50,456 bases of DNA, taken from positions 1,727,154 through 1,777,609 of the forward strand of contig JAHRYM010000001.1 in NCBI GenBank assembly GCA_020622085.1, read 5' to 3'. Source of the stretch: Paracoccaceae bacterium (GTDB taxonomy: Bacteria > Pseudomonadota > Alphaproteobacteria > Rhodobacterales > Rhodobacteraceae). The notes under the pieces are model-generated. The model saw only the letters and a program-made list of their open reading frames with translations. It was not told the DNA's origin and made no database searches. Numbering within the stretch: the first letter of the stretch is position 1; every line of letters starts with the position of its first letter. Made by a program: the position numbers and the translations under genes. This document shows positions 10,123 through 19,036 of the stretch, piece by piece.

Positions 10123-10647
10123 ATGGCTGGATCGGTCAACAAGGTCATCATCGTCGGAAATCTTGGCCGCGACCCGGAAGTGCGGTCGTTCCAGAACGGC
10201 GGCAAGGTCGTGAACCTGCGAATCGCCACGTCGGAGACGTGGCGCGACAAGAACAGCGGCGAGCGCAAGGAACGCACCGAATGGCATTCGGTGGCGATCT
10301 TCAACGAAAACCTCGCCAAGATTGCCGAGCAATATCTGCGCAAGGGTTCGACCGTCTATATCGAGGGCCAGCTTGAAACCCGCAAATGGCAGGATCAGTC
10401 GGGCCAGGACCGCTACACCACCGAAATCGTGCTGCGCCCCTATCGCGGCGAACTGACGCTTCTGGGCGGCCGTGGCGAAGGATCGGGCGCGGGCGGCGGC
10501 GCATCGGGCGGCTATGACGATGATCGCGGCTATGGCGGCGGATCGGGCGGCGGCTATGGTGGCGGGTCGTCGGGCGGCGGCAGCTCGTCCGGCGGTGGCT
10601 TCGGCGGCGGCGGGCGCAGCGATCTGGACGACGAAATCCCGTTCTGA
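10123..10647 (+). CDS. ssb: Single-stranded DNA-binding protein
   Basis: SSB coats single-stranded DNA during replication, repair and recombination. The 174-residue protein has an OB fold at residues 1-110 ([17 protein letters not shown], then [23 protein letters not shown]). A Gly/Ser/Tyr-rich linker follows at about 118-165. The acidic C-terminal tip DLDDEIPF is the docking peptide for partner proteins. The linker is unusually glycine-rich but otherwise the protein is normal. It is divergent from the PepSY operon and ends in a strong terminator. Confidence 0.98.
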   Translation: MAGSVNKVIIVGNLGRDPEVRSFQNGGKVVNLRIATSETWRDKNSGERKERTEWHSVAIFNENLAKIAEQYLRKGSTVYIEGQLETRKWQDQSGQDRYTTEIVLRPYRGELTLLGGRGEGSGAGGGASGGYDDDRGYGGGSGGGYGGGSSGGGSSSGGGFGGGGRSDLDDEIPF

Positions 10648-10670
10648 TCCGACGGCAACAAGACAACAAA

Positions 10671-10700
10671 GGCGCGCGAGACCCTCGCGCGCCTTTCTTC
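10671..10700 (+). terminator. Intrinsic terminator of ssb
   Basis: A perfect 10-bp stem GGCGCGCGAG/CTCGCGCGCC (10671-10680 with 10684-10693) with a 3-base loop is followed by TTTCTTC. It can also face the convergent M32 peptidase gene. Confidence 0.9.
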
Positions 10701-10718
10701 ATTCACGATCCGGCGGCG

Positions 10719-12200
10719 TCAAAGCCGGTAGATGGCCCGGAATTTCGCTTCCAGATAATCCAGAAGCGGGCCTTCGGTCGGGGCAAACCCGCAGGCAAGC
10801 TCGATGGCTTCGGCGGGCGGATAAAGGCCGCCGTTCTGTTGCAGCCGGTCACGAAGCCAACCGGTCGCGGCACCGGCGGTGCCAGCGGCAAGACCGGCGT
10901 CGATGTCCGTGACCTGGGCCTTCATCGCCTTGTAAAGACAGCCGGCATAGACGTTCCCCAGGGTATAGGTCGGGAAATAGCCGAACAGCCCCACCGACCA
11001 ATGCACGTCCTGCAGCATTCCGTGCGAAGGCCGGTCCACCGCCACGCCGAAATCGGCATGGAAACGGTCATTCCAGGCGGCTTCCAGATCGGCCACCGCC
11101 AGATCGCCCGCGATCAGGGCGCGTTCCAGATCGAAGCGCAGCATGATGTGGAGGTTGTAATGGACCTCATCGGCCTCGGTCCGCACGAAACCGGGACGGA
11201 CGCGGTTGATCGCGCCATAAAGCGCATCGGCATCCGGCAGCGCCAGCGTGCCGAAAGCGCGGGTCATCCGGTCATGCAGCCATTCGGCAAAGGCGCGCGA
11301 CCGTCCAAGCTGGTTTTCATATATCCGGCTCTGGCTTTCGTGGACGCCCATCGAGGCCCCGGCCCCCAGGGGCGTCAGCAGGTAGTCTTGCGAGATCGCC
11401 TGTTCGTAGGTGGCGTGACCGACTTCGTGGATGGTCGAATAGATGCAGTTGAAGGGATCTGACTCCACCACCCGCGTCGTGATCCGCACGTCGTTCCCCG
11501 CGCCGGAGGAAAACGGATGCACCGCCTCGTCGATCCGGCCGCGGGTGAAGTCGTAGCCGAAGGCCTGCGCCAGATGATGCGCCAGACGCAGCTGCGCGGC
11601 CTTGGGGAAGATCCCTTCCAGCGGCGCGGGCTGGTGGCTGGCGCCCAGAACCGCCTCGCGCAGGGCGACAAGGCGCGGGCGCATCCGGTCGAACATCGCG
11701 GCAAGGTTGCTGGCGGTGGCGCCGGGTTCATAGTCGTCCAGAAGCGCGTCATAGGCCGTGGCGCCAAAGCCGCCCGCCATCAGGGCCTGCGCCGCCTCGC
11801 GCTTCAGCGCCACGACCTCGGACAAAGTGGGAAGGAAGGCTGCCACATCCTCGGCCGCGCGCGCATCTGCCCAGATGCCCTGCGCGACCGAGGTCAGCCG
11901 CGCGGTTTCCTGCGCCAGCCGCGCCGGGATGCAGGCGCTTCGGGCATAGCTGCGGTAGATCAGGTCAAGCGCCCGTTGCCCCGCCGCATCGGGCGCCTTC
12001 GCCTGTGACAGCCAGTCGCCCACGCGTGGATCGGTGCGGCGCGCGTGCAGCACGCCTTCCAGCGCACCGGTTTCCTCGCCGCGTTGCAGGGCCGCGCCGC
12101 GCGGCATGACGGTTTCCTGATCCCAGCTCAGCCGCCCCGCGATCTGGGCCAGGGCCTCGGTTTCGCGCTGGAAGGCCATCAGGTCATGGAACGCGCTCAT
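10719..12200 (-). CDS. Carboxypeptidase M32 (Taq-type metallocarboxypeptidase)
   Basis: The 493-residue protein is an M32 peptidase that removes C-terminal residues using a metal ion. It has the HEXXH metal motif as HEVGH at residues 258-262, the downstream metal Glu in GVHESQSRIYEN, and the family stretches LSWDQETVMPRG near the N terminus and DVHWSVGLFGYFPTYTLGN near residue 395. Its length matches the family. The ATG overlaps the ctaA stop by one base (TGATG), so translation is probably coupled. Its link to heme A synthesis is positional only. Confidence 0.96.
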   Translation of the reverse strand: MSAFHDLMAFQRETEALAQIAGRLSWDQETVMPRGAALQRGEETGALEGVLHARRTDPRVGDWLSQAKAPDAAGQRALDLIYRSYARSACIPARLAQETARLTSVAQGIWADARAAEDVAAFLPTLSEVVALKREAAQALMAGGFGATAYDALLDDYEPGATASNLAAMFDRMRPRLVALREAVLGASHQPAPLEGIFPKAAQLRLAHHLAQAFGYDFTRGRIDEAVHPFSSGAGNDVRITTRVVESDPFNCIYSTIHEVGHATYEQAISQDYLLTPLGAGASMGVHESQSRIYENQLGRSRAFAEWLHDRMTRAFGTLALPDADALYGAINRVRPGFVRTEADEVHYNLHIMLRFDLERALIAGDLAVADLEAAWNDRFHADFGVAVDRPSHGMLQDVHWSVGLFGYFPTYTLGNVYAGCLYKAMKAQVTDIDAGLAAGTAGAATGWLRDRLQQNGGLYPPAEAIELACGFAPTEGPLLDYLEAKFRAIYRL

Positions 12201-13354
12201 CAATGTGATCCTCTGATCGATTGGACAATGGGGCTTTGCGCCAGATGCCGGGCGCGCAGGATGAAGCAAAGGACCATGATCGCGCCCAGTTGGTGGGCAA
12301 GACCAAGCTCCAGCGGGGCCGCGTAAAGCGCGGTGAAGATGCCAAGCGCGATCTGCGCAAGGATGCCGACCAGCACCAGCGTGAAGGCCCCCGCCGTCAC
12401 CGGATGGGCGGACTTCCGGCCCCGAAGCCAGGCGACGATGGCGAAGGCGAACAGCAGGTAGCCAAACATCCGGTGGATGAATTGCACCAGCCCCGGGTTT
12501 TCGAAGAAGGCCCGCCAGGTGGCCCCGCCATCGGGCACATAGAAGGCGTCCGCCGGGAAGAAGCTGCCGTTCATCAGGGGCCAGGTCGGAAAGGCCCGAC
12601 CGGCGTCGATGCCCGCGACCAGCGCGCCCAGCAGGATCTGCAGGAAGGCCATGTGCATGAGCCCGGTCCCCAGCCCGAAAAGCCGCCGCTCGCCCACGCG
12701 CCGCGCCTGGATCAGGTCGGTTTCCCTCCGCCCGAGATCGAGGATCATCCAGAACGCGAGGCCAAGGATCGCGAAGGCCAGCCCCAGATGCACCGCCAGC
12801 CGGTAGGAAGCGACATCGACCCGGTCGCCTTGCAGCCCCGAGGCGACCATCCACCAGCCGATGGCCCCTTGCAGGCCGCCAAGGACGCCCAGCATCAGCA
12901 GCCGCCCCATCCACCCCGCAGGCACCCGGCGCGTCGCGGCGAAGAAAACAAGACCGGCCGCCCAGACCAGACCGATCACCCGGCCCAGAAGCCGGTGGCC
13001 CCATTCCCACCAGAAGATCGTCTTGAAGGCCTGAAGGTCCATCTGGCTGTTTTGCAGCCGATATTCAGGGCTTTGCTGGTATTTCGCGAATTCGGCCTGC
13101 CAGTCGGCGTCGCTCAGCGGCGGAATGGCCCCGGTCACGGGCCGCCATTCGGTGATTGACAGCCCCGAATCCGTCAGCCGGGTAAGACCGCCCACCGCGA
13201 TCATCGCCACGACCAGCGCGAAAATCACGATCAGCCAGATCCGCACCGACCGCCGTCCGCGATCCCGGCCCGCGTCGATCATGCCGCCTCTGGGGGTCGG
13301 CGGGCGCGGGGTATCGCTGCCCACATCCTCGAAAATGCTGCGCTGTCCGGCCAT
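12200..13354 (-). CDS. ctaA: Heme A synthase (COX15/CtaA family)
   Basis: CtaA oxidises the C8 methyl of heme O to a formyl group, giving heme A for aa3-type cytochrome oxidase, in the inner membrane. The 384-residue protein has eight predicted helices. Key stretches are VGGLTRLTDSGLSITEWRP after the first helix, FKTIFWWEWGHRLLGR with a heme-ligand His, YRLAVHLGLAF, IHRMFGYLLF and LAHQLGAIMVL, giving the four conserved His sites. The start MAGQRSIFEDV is chosen because the longer frame upstream is atypical. The insert between helices 1 and 2 is the long alphaproteobacterial form without the Cys pair of Gram-positive CtaA. Confidence 0.95.
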   Translation of the reverse strand: MAGQRSIFEDVGSDTPRPPTPRGGMIDAGRDRGRRSVRIWLIVIFALVVAMIAVGGLTRLTDSGLSITEWRPVTGAIPPLSDADWQAEFAKYQQSPEYRLQNSQMDLQAFKTIFWWEWGHRLLGRVIGLVWAAGLVFFAATRRVPAGWMGRLLMLGVLGGLQGAIGWWMVASGLQGDRVDVASYRLAVHLGLAFAILGLAFWMILDLGRRETDLIQARRVGERRLFGLGTGLMHMAFLQILLGALVAGIDAGRAFPTWPLMNGSFFPADAFYVPDGGATWRAFFENPGLVQFIHRMFGYLLFAFAIVAWLRGRKSAHPVTAGAFTLVLVGILAQIALGIFTALYAAPLELGLAHQLGAIMVLCFILRARHLAQSPIVQSIRGSH

Positions 13355-13424
13355 CTGTCCTGCCCCCTGCTCACTTGGCCCGGACACTAGGACGCCCGTC
13401 CCGGCCCCGCAAGGGTGGCGCCGC

Positions 13425-14156
13425 TCAGTCGCGGCGGCGCAGAAGCTGGCGCAGCGCACCATGAAGCGTCTGCACATCGGCGCGCGTCAGCGGCATCCGG
13501 CTCCAGAGGTTGCGGAGGTTGAGCTTCATGCCTTCGGCCTTGGTGTCGGGGAAGAAGAATCCCGCCGCATCGAGCCTCTCTTCGTAGTGGTCGGCAAGGT
13601 GGCGGACCTCAAGCGCGCTGGCGCGTTCGGTGCGGCCAAGGGCCAGAACCTCGGGCGGGGTGTCGCTGCCCTGGCGCCGCCATTCATAGGCGCAAAGCAG
13701 CACCGCCTGCGCGAGATTGAGCGACGGAAACTCCGGGTTGACCGGGATCGAGATGATCGCATTGGCCAGCGCGATGTCGTCGTTTTCCAGCCCGGTGCGT
13801 TCGGGGCCGAACAGGAACGCCACCTTCTGCCCGCTGGCGATCAGGGCGCGGGCCTGTTCCATGGCGCGTTCCGGGGTGACGATGGGTTTGGTCAGGTCGC
13901 GGCCCCGGGCGGTGGTGGCAAAGACGAAGGCGGCATCGCCCACCGCGTCGGACGTCGTCGCAAAGACCCCCGCATGGTCCAGCACCCGCCCCGCCGCGCC
14001 CGAGGCCATGGCGACGGCCTTGGGGCTGGGCCAGCCGTCGCGCGGATCGACCAGCCGCATCCGCGCCAGCCCGAAGTTCAGCATCGCCCGCGCCGCCGCA
14101 CCGATGTTTTCGCCCATCTGCGGGCGGACAAGAACGAAGGTCGGTTGATCGGTCAT
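13425..14156 (-). CDS. trmJ: TrmJ-like tRNA/rRNA 2'-O-methyltransferase (SPOUT)
   Basis: The 243-residue protein is a SpoU/TrmH-type SPOUT methyltransferase. TrmJ methylates the ribose at position 32 of tRNAs using SAM. The three SPOUT motifs are visible. Motif 1 is RPQMGENIGAAARAMLNFGL, motif 2 is KVAFLFGPERTGLENDDIAL, and motif 3 is IISIPVNPEFPSLNLAQAVLLCAYEW, which forms the trefoil knot. A C-terminal helical extension fits TrmJ more than TrmL. ATG 14156 is chosen because homology begins at TFVLVRPQMGENIG. It lies 70 bases downstream of the ctaA start, on the same strand, and is divergent from the ThiE-like gene. Confidence 0.92.
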   Translation of the reverse strand: MTDQPTFVLVRPQMGENIGAAARAMLNFGLARMRLVDPRDGWPSPKAVAMASGAAGRVLDHAGVFATTSDAVGDAAFVFATTARGRDLTKPIVTPERAMEQARALIASGQKVAFLFGPERTGLENDDIALANAIISIPVNPEFPSLNLAQAVLLCAYEWRRQGSDTPPEVLALGRTERASALEVRHLADHYEERLDAAGFFFPDTKAEGMKLNLRNLWSRMPLTRADVQTLHGALRQLLRRRD

Positions 14157-14327
14157 CGGGGCCTTTTTCGCAAGAATGGAGTGTTGGGTCGCGGGCCTGA
14201 TACGCGCCCCCCCGCGCGCTGGCAAGAAGAGCAAGAAGACTGGTGCAGCGCGCATCCCGGCGATTCTGGCCAAACGCCCCGTTCTGCGCTAATCCCTGCG
14301 AATCCGACGCGCCGAGAGGAGCCCGCC

Positions 14328-14951
14328 ATGTCTGACGAAGCCGACCGCCCGCAGATCTACCTTCTGACCCCGCCGAGCTTCGATCTGGATGTCTTTCCGG
14401 GCCTTCTGGCGCGCGTGCTCGACGCTGTCGATGTCGCCTGCCTGCGCCTGACGCTCGCCACCCGCGACGAAGACGCCTGGGGCCGCGCCGCCGACGCGGT
14501 GCGCGCGGTCGCGCATGAACGCGATGTGGCGGTGGTGATCGACAGCCACCTGCGGCTGGTGGAACGGCACGGGCTGGACGGGGTCCATCTGTCCAATGGC
14601 ATGCATGACGTCCGCCAGGCGCGCAAGGATCTGGGCGCCGATGCCATCGTCGGCGCCTTCTGCGGCACCACCCGGCATGAAGGCCTGGGCGCGGGCGAGG
14701 CCGGGGCGGATTACGTGTCCTTCGGGCCTATCGGGGAAAGCGCGCTCGGGTCGGGCGCGCGGGTCGGGCTTGACCTGTTCGCCTGGTGGTCGGAAATGGT
14801 CGAGGTGCCGGTCGTCGCGGAAGGCGCGCTTGACGAGGCGCTGATCCGCACGCTGGCACCGATGACCGATTTCTTCGCCATTGGCGAGGAAATCTGGAAG
14901 ACCGAAGACCCGGTGGCGGCGCTCAGGGCATTCGAGCTGGCGATGAGCTGA
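14328..14951 (+). CDS. ThiE-like thiamine phosphate synthase family protein
   Basis: The 207-residue TIM-barrel protein shows the family marks AVVIDSHLRLVERHGLDGVHL and GADYVSFGPIGES, followed by PVVAEGALDE and FFAIGEEIWK. True ThiE joins HMP pyrophosphate and thiazole phosphate to make thiamine phosphate. Here the usual ND in INDR is replaced by VIDSH, and the Lys/Arg-rich substrate motifs are weak, so it may be a divergent or non-thiamine paralogue (TenI-like). A good Shine-Dalgarno (GAGAGGAG) precedes the ATG. Its last 29 bases overlap the convergent olsA gene. No other thiamine gene is near. Confidence 0.8.
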   Translation: MSDEADRPQIYLLTPPSFDLDVFPGLLARVLDAVDVACLRLTLATRDEDAWGRAADAVRAVAHERDVAVVIDSHLRLVERHGLDGVHLSNGMHDVRQARKDLGADAIVGAFCGTTRHEGLGAGEAGADYVSFGPIGESALGSGARVGLDLFAWWSEMVEVPVVAEGALDEALIRTLAPMTDFFAIGEEIWKTEDPVAALRAFELAMS

Positions 14952-15807
14952 CGGCTCCGGCTTCTGCGGCCTCGTCCACGGCAGAGATGCCGAGCGCAGC
15001 CGCGAGTTCGGCGCGGATCACCGCTTCGCAATGGGCGGCCAGTTCCTTGCGCGACGCAAAGGCATCGACGGCGACGGGGTCGTGGAACACCACCTCGACC
15101 CGCCCCTGACGCGGCTCTGACAGCGTGGCCAGGAAGTGTGGGCCGAAGGCCATGTCGCCCCACCAGCCGTAAAGCCGCGGATCGCGGCCCGGGGGGGCGC
15201 GGTAGATCACCGTCACCGGCTGGATCTGCATGACGTGGTCAAGCCCGTGGCTGTAGAAACCGGCAAAAAGCGTCGACTTGAACGGCAGGACACGCCGCGC
15301 GTCTGTCGATGTGCCTTCGGGAAAGAACAGCATCCGGTGGCCCCAGCGCAGGCGATCCTCGAACAGCGCCTGCTGCGCGCGGGCCTGACGGGGATCGCGG
15401 GCGATGAAGACGGTGCCGGTGGCGCGGGCAAGCCAGCCGATGCCCGGCCAGCGCGCCACTTCGGACTTCGCCACGAAATAGATCGTCTGGCAGGCGTTCA
15501 GCGTGAAGATGTCAAGCCAGCCCGCATGATTGGCCACCTGCGCGCCCCGCGCCGCCATCGGCCGCCCCCGGACGCCATAGGCCATCCCCATCAACCAAAG
15601 GTTGCCCCGGCAGACCCATCGGGTGATCCAGGGCGTCAATGGCCGGACCGGACCCCTGAGGGGCGCCTCGACCAGCCGCAAGACCACAAGCAGCATCAGC
15701 CCGCCATAGGTGAGGACGGCCATCGGCAGGAGCCGCCTGATGATCCGCAGCCATCCGGCGGTGTCGATATGGCGAACCGGGGGCGGCACGCCATACCAGG
15801 CGGTCAT
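14923..15807 (-). CDS. olsA: Lyso-ornithine lipid O-acyltransferase / PlsC-type acyltransferase
   Basis: The 294-residue protein has an N-terminal membrane helix (residues about 27-46) and the PlsC catalytic motif as NHAGWLD (His-x4-Asp). It also has the motifs GTVFIAR and FFPEGTSTD. It could acylate lysophosphatidate or lyso-ornithine lipid. The second is favoured because its ATG overlaps the stop of an OlsB-type gene (ATGA), the olsBA arrangement known in Rhodobacter. Ornithine lipids are phosphate-free membrane lipids often made under phosphate limitation. Its 3' end overlaps the ThiE-like gene by 29 bases. Confidence 0.88.
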   Translation of the reverse strand: MTAWYGVPPPVRHIDTAGWLRIIRRLLPMAVLTYGGLMLLVVLRLVEAPLRGPVRPLTPWITRWVCRGNLWLMGMAYGVRGRPMAARGAQVANHAGWLDIFTLNACQTIYFVAKSEVARWPGIGWLARATGTVFIARDPRQARAQQALFEDRLRWGHRMLFFPEGTSTDARRVLPFKSTLFAGFYSHGLDHVMQIQPVTVIYRAPPGRDPRLYGWWGDMAFGPHFLATLSEPRQGRVEVVFHDPVAVDAFASRKELAAHCEAVIRAELAAALGISAVDEAAEAGAVSSSPARMP

Positions 15808-16589
15808 CCCCGGTCCTCGTGGCGGCGGGTGTAATAGCTGCGGTGGCGTTCGCTCATCGCGGTGGTGTCCATCAGCAGGCAGACATCGGTGGTGTTGAAG
15901 GGCCGGTCGATGAAGGCGCCTTCGCCCACGAAACCGCCAAGCCTCAGATAGGCCTTGATCAGGGGGGGCATCCCGATCATGGCCGCCCGGCGATCAAGCC
16001 GGCCTTCGGGGACCAGGTCCATCCTCTGGTAACCCGGCGCAAGCGCGCGCACGCGCAGCTCGGGCGGCGCCATGTGGTGGCGGTGCAGCCAGGACAGCGG
16101 CTGGGACAGCGCCGCGATATCGGTGCCGTGAAAGCTGGCCACGCCGAACAGGATCTCGATGCCGTTGTCGAGCACGAATTCGGCCAGCCGGTTCCACAAA
16201 AGAAACATTGCCGCGCTGCCCCGCAGATCGGGGTGGATGCAACTGCGCCCCAGTTCCAGCAATCGCCGGCCCGTCTGACGAAGTGGCGCCAGATCGTATT
16301 CCCCGTCGCAATAGAACCGGCCGAACCCGGCTGCATTCCGGTCGGTCAGCAGGCGGTAGACCCCCATGACATGATCCAGCCCGTCGGGGTCACGGCGGGT
16401 ATCCACCAGCACCAGATGATCACTGACTGCGTCGAATTCGTCGGTCTCCAGCCCGCGGGCGTGATCGACGCCGGGCGCATCCGCCCCCAGCTCCTGCACG
16501 AAGACCGCGTAGCGCAGCCGCTGCGCCGCCAGGCGGTCCCGGTCGTCGCACGCCAGCCGGACCTTGTATTGCGGAGATGTCTCGATCAT
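15804..16589 (-). CDS. olsB: L-ornithine N-alpha-acyltransferase
   Basis: OlsB puts a 3-hydroxy fatty acyl chain from ACP onto ornithine, the first step of ornithine lipid synthesis. The 261-residue protein has GNAT-like family segments. These are RLAAQRLRYAVFVQELGADAP, then DHLVLVDTR, GRSCIHPDLRGSAAMFLLWN and a C-terminal PPLIKAYLRLGGFVGEGAFI, typical of the hemolysin-like acyltransferase family. ATG 16589 is preferred over an upstream TTG because AGGCGG lies just before it. It is the first gene of the coupled olsBA pair, with DUF3553 132 bases upstream on the same strand. Confidence 0.92.
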   Translation of the reverse strand: MIETSPQYKVRLACDDRDRLAAQRLRYAVFVQELGADAPGVDHARGLETDEFDAVSDHLVLVDTRRDPDGLDHVMGVYRLLTDRNAAGFGRFYCDGEYDLAPLRQTGRRLLELGRSCIHPDLRGSAAMFLLWNRLAEFVLDNGIEILFGVASFHGTDIAALSQPLSWLHRHHMAPPELRVRALAPGYQRMDLVPEGRLDRRAAMIGMPPLIKAYLRLGGFVGEGAFIDRPFNTTDVCLLMDTTAMSERHRSYYTRRHEDRG

Positions 16590-16721
16590 GGGCCGCCTGT
16601 CTTGCGCCCGAAGCGGGTGCAACCGGTTTCTAGGCCGAAGCGGCGCGATGTTGCAAGTCCGCCGCGCCAGCGTCGAGATCCTGCCACACTCGTGGGTTGA
16701 CTATTCATTAACCGACTCGCG

Positions 16722-16901
16722 TCAGCATTCCGACGACTCCACCCGTTCAAGAGCAACGACATTGCCATCAATCACCCTTTTGCCCGCATGTTCGAAATTC
16801 ACCGTGATGCGGCTGCCGATCACCGACTGCACCTGCCCCAGTCCCCAGTCCGGCTGACCGGGGTGCCGCACCAGATGTCCCGGTTCCAGAAAGACATTCA
16901 T
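16722..16901 (-). CDS. DUF3553 small protein
   Basis: This 59-residue protein has the DUF3553 pattern LEPGHLVRHPGQPDWGLGQVQSV, followed by VNFEHAGKRVI and an acidic end. The same domain is found at the C terminus of alphaproteobacterial UvrD-type helicases and as a stand-alone protein, so a nucleic-acid or RNA polymerase contact is plausible but unproven. GGAGGGGG immediately precedes ATG 16901, which makes it the clear start. It is divergent from chpT. Confidence 0.85.
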   Translation of the reverse strand: MNVFLEPGHLVRHPGQPDWGLGQVQSVIGSRITVNFEHAGKRVIDGNVVALERVESSEC

Positions 16902-17016
16902 GCCCCCTCCATTCCGATTGCACCCCGCCATTCCCGCAGCAGCATTTCAACCCAAAGCCCTCCGGCCCTCAACGATGCAAGCTGCCGGACATTTCATCAT
17001 CGACTGGATCTGACCC

Positions 17017-17685
17017 GTGACCGACCTGACCGCCCTCCTCGGCTCCCGCATCTGCCATGATCTTATCAGCCCGCTGGGGGCCATCGGCAATGGGGTCGAA
17101 CTGATGATGATGACCCCGGGCCATTCCGGGCCGGAGCTGACGCTGATCGCGGAAAGCGTGACCAATGCCAACGCGCGGATCCGTTTCTTCCGCATTGCCT
17201 TCGGCGCTGCGGAGGTCGGACAGACCATCCCCCGCGGCGAGGTGCGCACGATCCTTGACGACATGACCCGTGGCGGCCGGCTGAAAATCGAATGGGCGAT
17301 GCCCGACGGGGTTTCGCGGCGCGATGTCAAGCTGGTGTTCCTGCTGATCCAGTGCCTTGAAGTGGCTCTTCCCTATGGCGGCCAGATCCGGATCCGGGCA
17401 TTGCCCGGAGATTCCGGCTGGACCATCGAGGCCGAGGCGGCACGGATGAAGGTCGATCCCGCGCTCTGGTCGAGGCTGACGCGCCTGCAGATCGGTGAGG
17501 ACATCGGCGCGGATCTGGATCCGGCGCAGGTGCAGTTCGCGCTTGCCGCCATCGAGCTTTGCAGGCGTGGCCTGCGCATCAGCCCGACCGTCACCGAAAA
17601 CCACCTGACCATGCGGATCGAACCCGGCGCCGCGCATCAGGTGGCGACGACCGCGGGCCGGCATTCGCCCCCCGCAAACCCCTGA
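17017..17685 (+). CDS. chpT: Histidine phosphotransferase ChpT
   Basis: ChpT relays phosphate from the hybrid kinase CckA to the master regulator CtrA, and also to CpdR. The 222-residue protein starts at GTG 17017. It has the dimerising helix with the phospho-accepting His14 in SRICHDLISPLGAIGNGVEL, followed by a degenerate HATPase-like fold that cannot bind ATP. In Rhodobacter this relay governs motility and gene transfer agent production rather than viability. Neither cckA nor ctrA is in the window. The Shine-Dalgarno before the GTG is weak. It is divergent from DUF3553 and convergent with pirin. Confidence 0.93.
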   Translation: MTDLTALLGSRICHDLISPLGAIGNGVELMMMTPGHSGPELTLIAESVTNANARIRFFRIAFGAAEVGQTIPRGEVRTILDDMTRGGRLKIEWAMPDGVSRRDVKLVFLLIQCLEVALPYGGQIRIRALPGDSGWTIEAEAARMKVDPALWSRLTRLQIGEDIGADLDPAQVQFALAAIELCRRGLRISPTVTENHLTMRIEPGAAHQVATTAGRHSPPANP

Positions 17686-17773
17686 TCCAGCGCGGGGCCG
17701 GCCCCTGCGCACCGGATCCTGCCAGAAAATTGCCGCCGGATCTTTCGCCCTCGCCACCACGCGCGTCTCGGAA

Positions 17774-18712
17774 TCACCGCGCGGGCAAGGGTATGAAGTC
17801 GCCGGTGTCGCCCCTGGGCAGCGAGAACAGCCCCTCGCCCCAGGCGCCGCGCGCCCATTCCTGTTTCGCGTGTTCGATCCTTTCGCGCGACGAGGCGACG
17901 AAGTTCCACCAGACATAGCGCGGCCCACCCATCGTCGCGCCCCCGAGGATCAGCAGCCGCGCCCCCGCCGGACCTGCGGCCACTGTCACCCGATCGCCCG
18001 GGCGCAGCACCATCATGCGGCTGGTTTCAAACTCCTGCCCGGCGATCTTCACCGCACCTTCGATCACATAGATGCCGCGATCCTCGTGATCGTCGGGCAT
18101 CGGAAAGCGCGCGCCGGGCGCCAGCGCCACATCGGCGTAGAACGTATCGGAGAACAGCGTGGCCGGCGCCTTTTCACCGTAGGCCGTGCCGAGGATCAGG
18201 CGCAACGTCACGCCCTCGGCCTCGATCACCGGCAGGGTGCCGGCGCCGTGGTGTTCGAACATCGGCGCGCGGTCCTCGACGGCCTCGGGCAGCGCCATCC
18301 AGGTCTGGATGCCGAACAGGCTGTGCGGTCCCTGCCGGGCGGCGCTGTCGGTGCGTTCCGAATGCGTGACGCCCTTGCCCGCCACCATCCAGTTGACCGC
18401 GCCCGGCAGGATCACCTGATCGGTGCCGATGCTGTCGCGGTGGTGGAAATGCCCCTGGAACAGGTAGGTGACGGTGCCCAGCCCGATATGGGGATGGGGG
18501 CGCACGTCGATCCCCTGCCCCGTCAGGAATTCGGCCGGGCCCATCTGGTCAAAGAAGATGAAGGGGCCGACCATCTGCCGCTGTGGCGCCGGCAGCGCGC
18601 GGCGCACCTCGAAGCCGCCCAGATCCCGCGTGCGGGGCACGATCACCGTCTCGATCGCGTCGGGGTTGGTCGGGTCCGGCATATGCGGGGTCAGGGCGGG
18701 GTTCCAGCTCAT
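17774..18712 (-). CDS. Pirin family protein
   Basis: The 312-residue bicupin has the pirin metal-binding pattern HPHIGLGTVTYLFQGHFHHRDS near residues 80-97 and the partner His/Glu in GKGVTHSERT. A C-terminal cupin carries IYVIEGAVKIAGQEF. Pirins bind Fe and some act as quercetin dioxygenases or transcription cofactors. The role here is open. ATG 18712 is chosen because the longer frame upstream lacks homology. It is convergent with chpT and divergent from the C1 operon. Confidence 0.93.
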   Translation of the reverse strand: MSWNPALTPHMPDPTNPDAIETVIVPRTRDLGGFEVRRALPAPQRQMVGPFIFFDQMGPAEFLTGQGIDVRPHPHIGLGTVTYLFQGHFHHRDSIGTDQVILPGAVNWMVAGKGVTHSERTDSAARQGPHSLFGIQTWMALPEAVEDRAPMFEHHGAGTLPVIEAEGVTLRLILGTAYGEKAPATLFSDTFYADVALAPGARFPMPDDHEDRGIYVIEGAVKIAGQEFETSRMMVLRPGDRVTVAAGPAGARLLILGGATMGGPRYVWWNFVASSRERIEHAKQEWARGAWGEGLFSLPRGDTGDFIPLPAR

Positions 18713-19036
18713 CGGTCTGTCCTTTCGGGCGGCGCGGCCATGACGGCCGCCATTCTCCTGCAATGTCGGGGGAAGACCCGCCTGCGACAAGTCGACGCAA
18801 CTGCACAGACATTGTGCGGCCTCCGCACGGCTCCGCTGCATCGGGCGGGGTCATTCGTGTCCGAACCGACGTCCCCTCCAAATCCTGTTGCGAATTTCAG
18901 GGCCACGCAGCGCGTGACGTTGCACGCCGCAAGGACTAGGAGGGCCCCTGTCGCAAGTTTCCCGCAGAATGTCGAAATCCGTCATCGGCAGCGCCGGAAA
19001 GCGACGTAAAGGGAACGCCAGACAACAGGAGTCGAC
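18713..19036 (+). other. Intergenic region between pirin and the C1 operon
   Basis: These 324 bases hold the promoters of two divergent units. I see one small perfect hairpin (GTGCGG/CCGCAC, 18814-18828) but no recognisable riboswitch, including no cobalamin B12 box, and no convincing open frame. The operon's first gene has CAGGAG about 7 bases before its ATG. Confidence 0.6.

Noticed and set aside
13125-14327. A 608-codon frame running into the ThiE-like gene
   Set aside because: The part before 14328 is antisense to ctaA and trmJ. A good ribosome site lies at 14328.
14157-14327. A TPP riboswitch before the ThiE-like gene
   Set aside because: No CUGAGA core or matching pyrophosphate helix is visible.
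18713-19036. A cobalamin riboswitch before the C1 operon
   Set aside because: The B12 box and core pattern are not present in this region or at 21335-21645.
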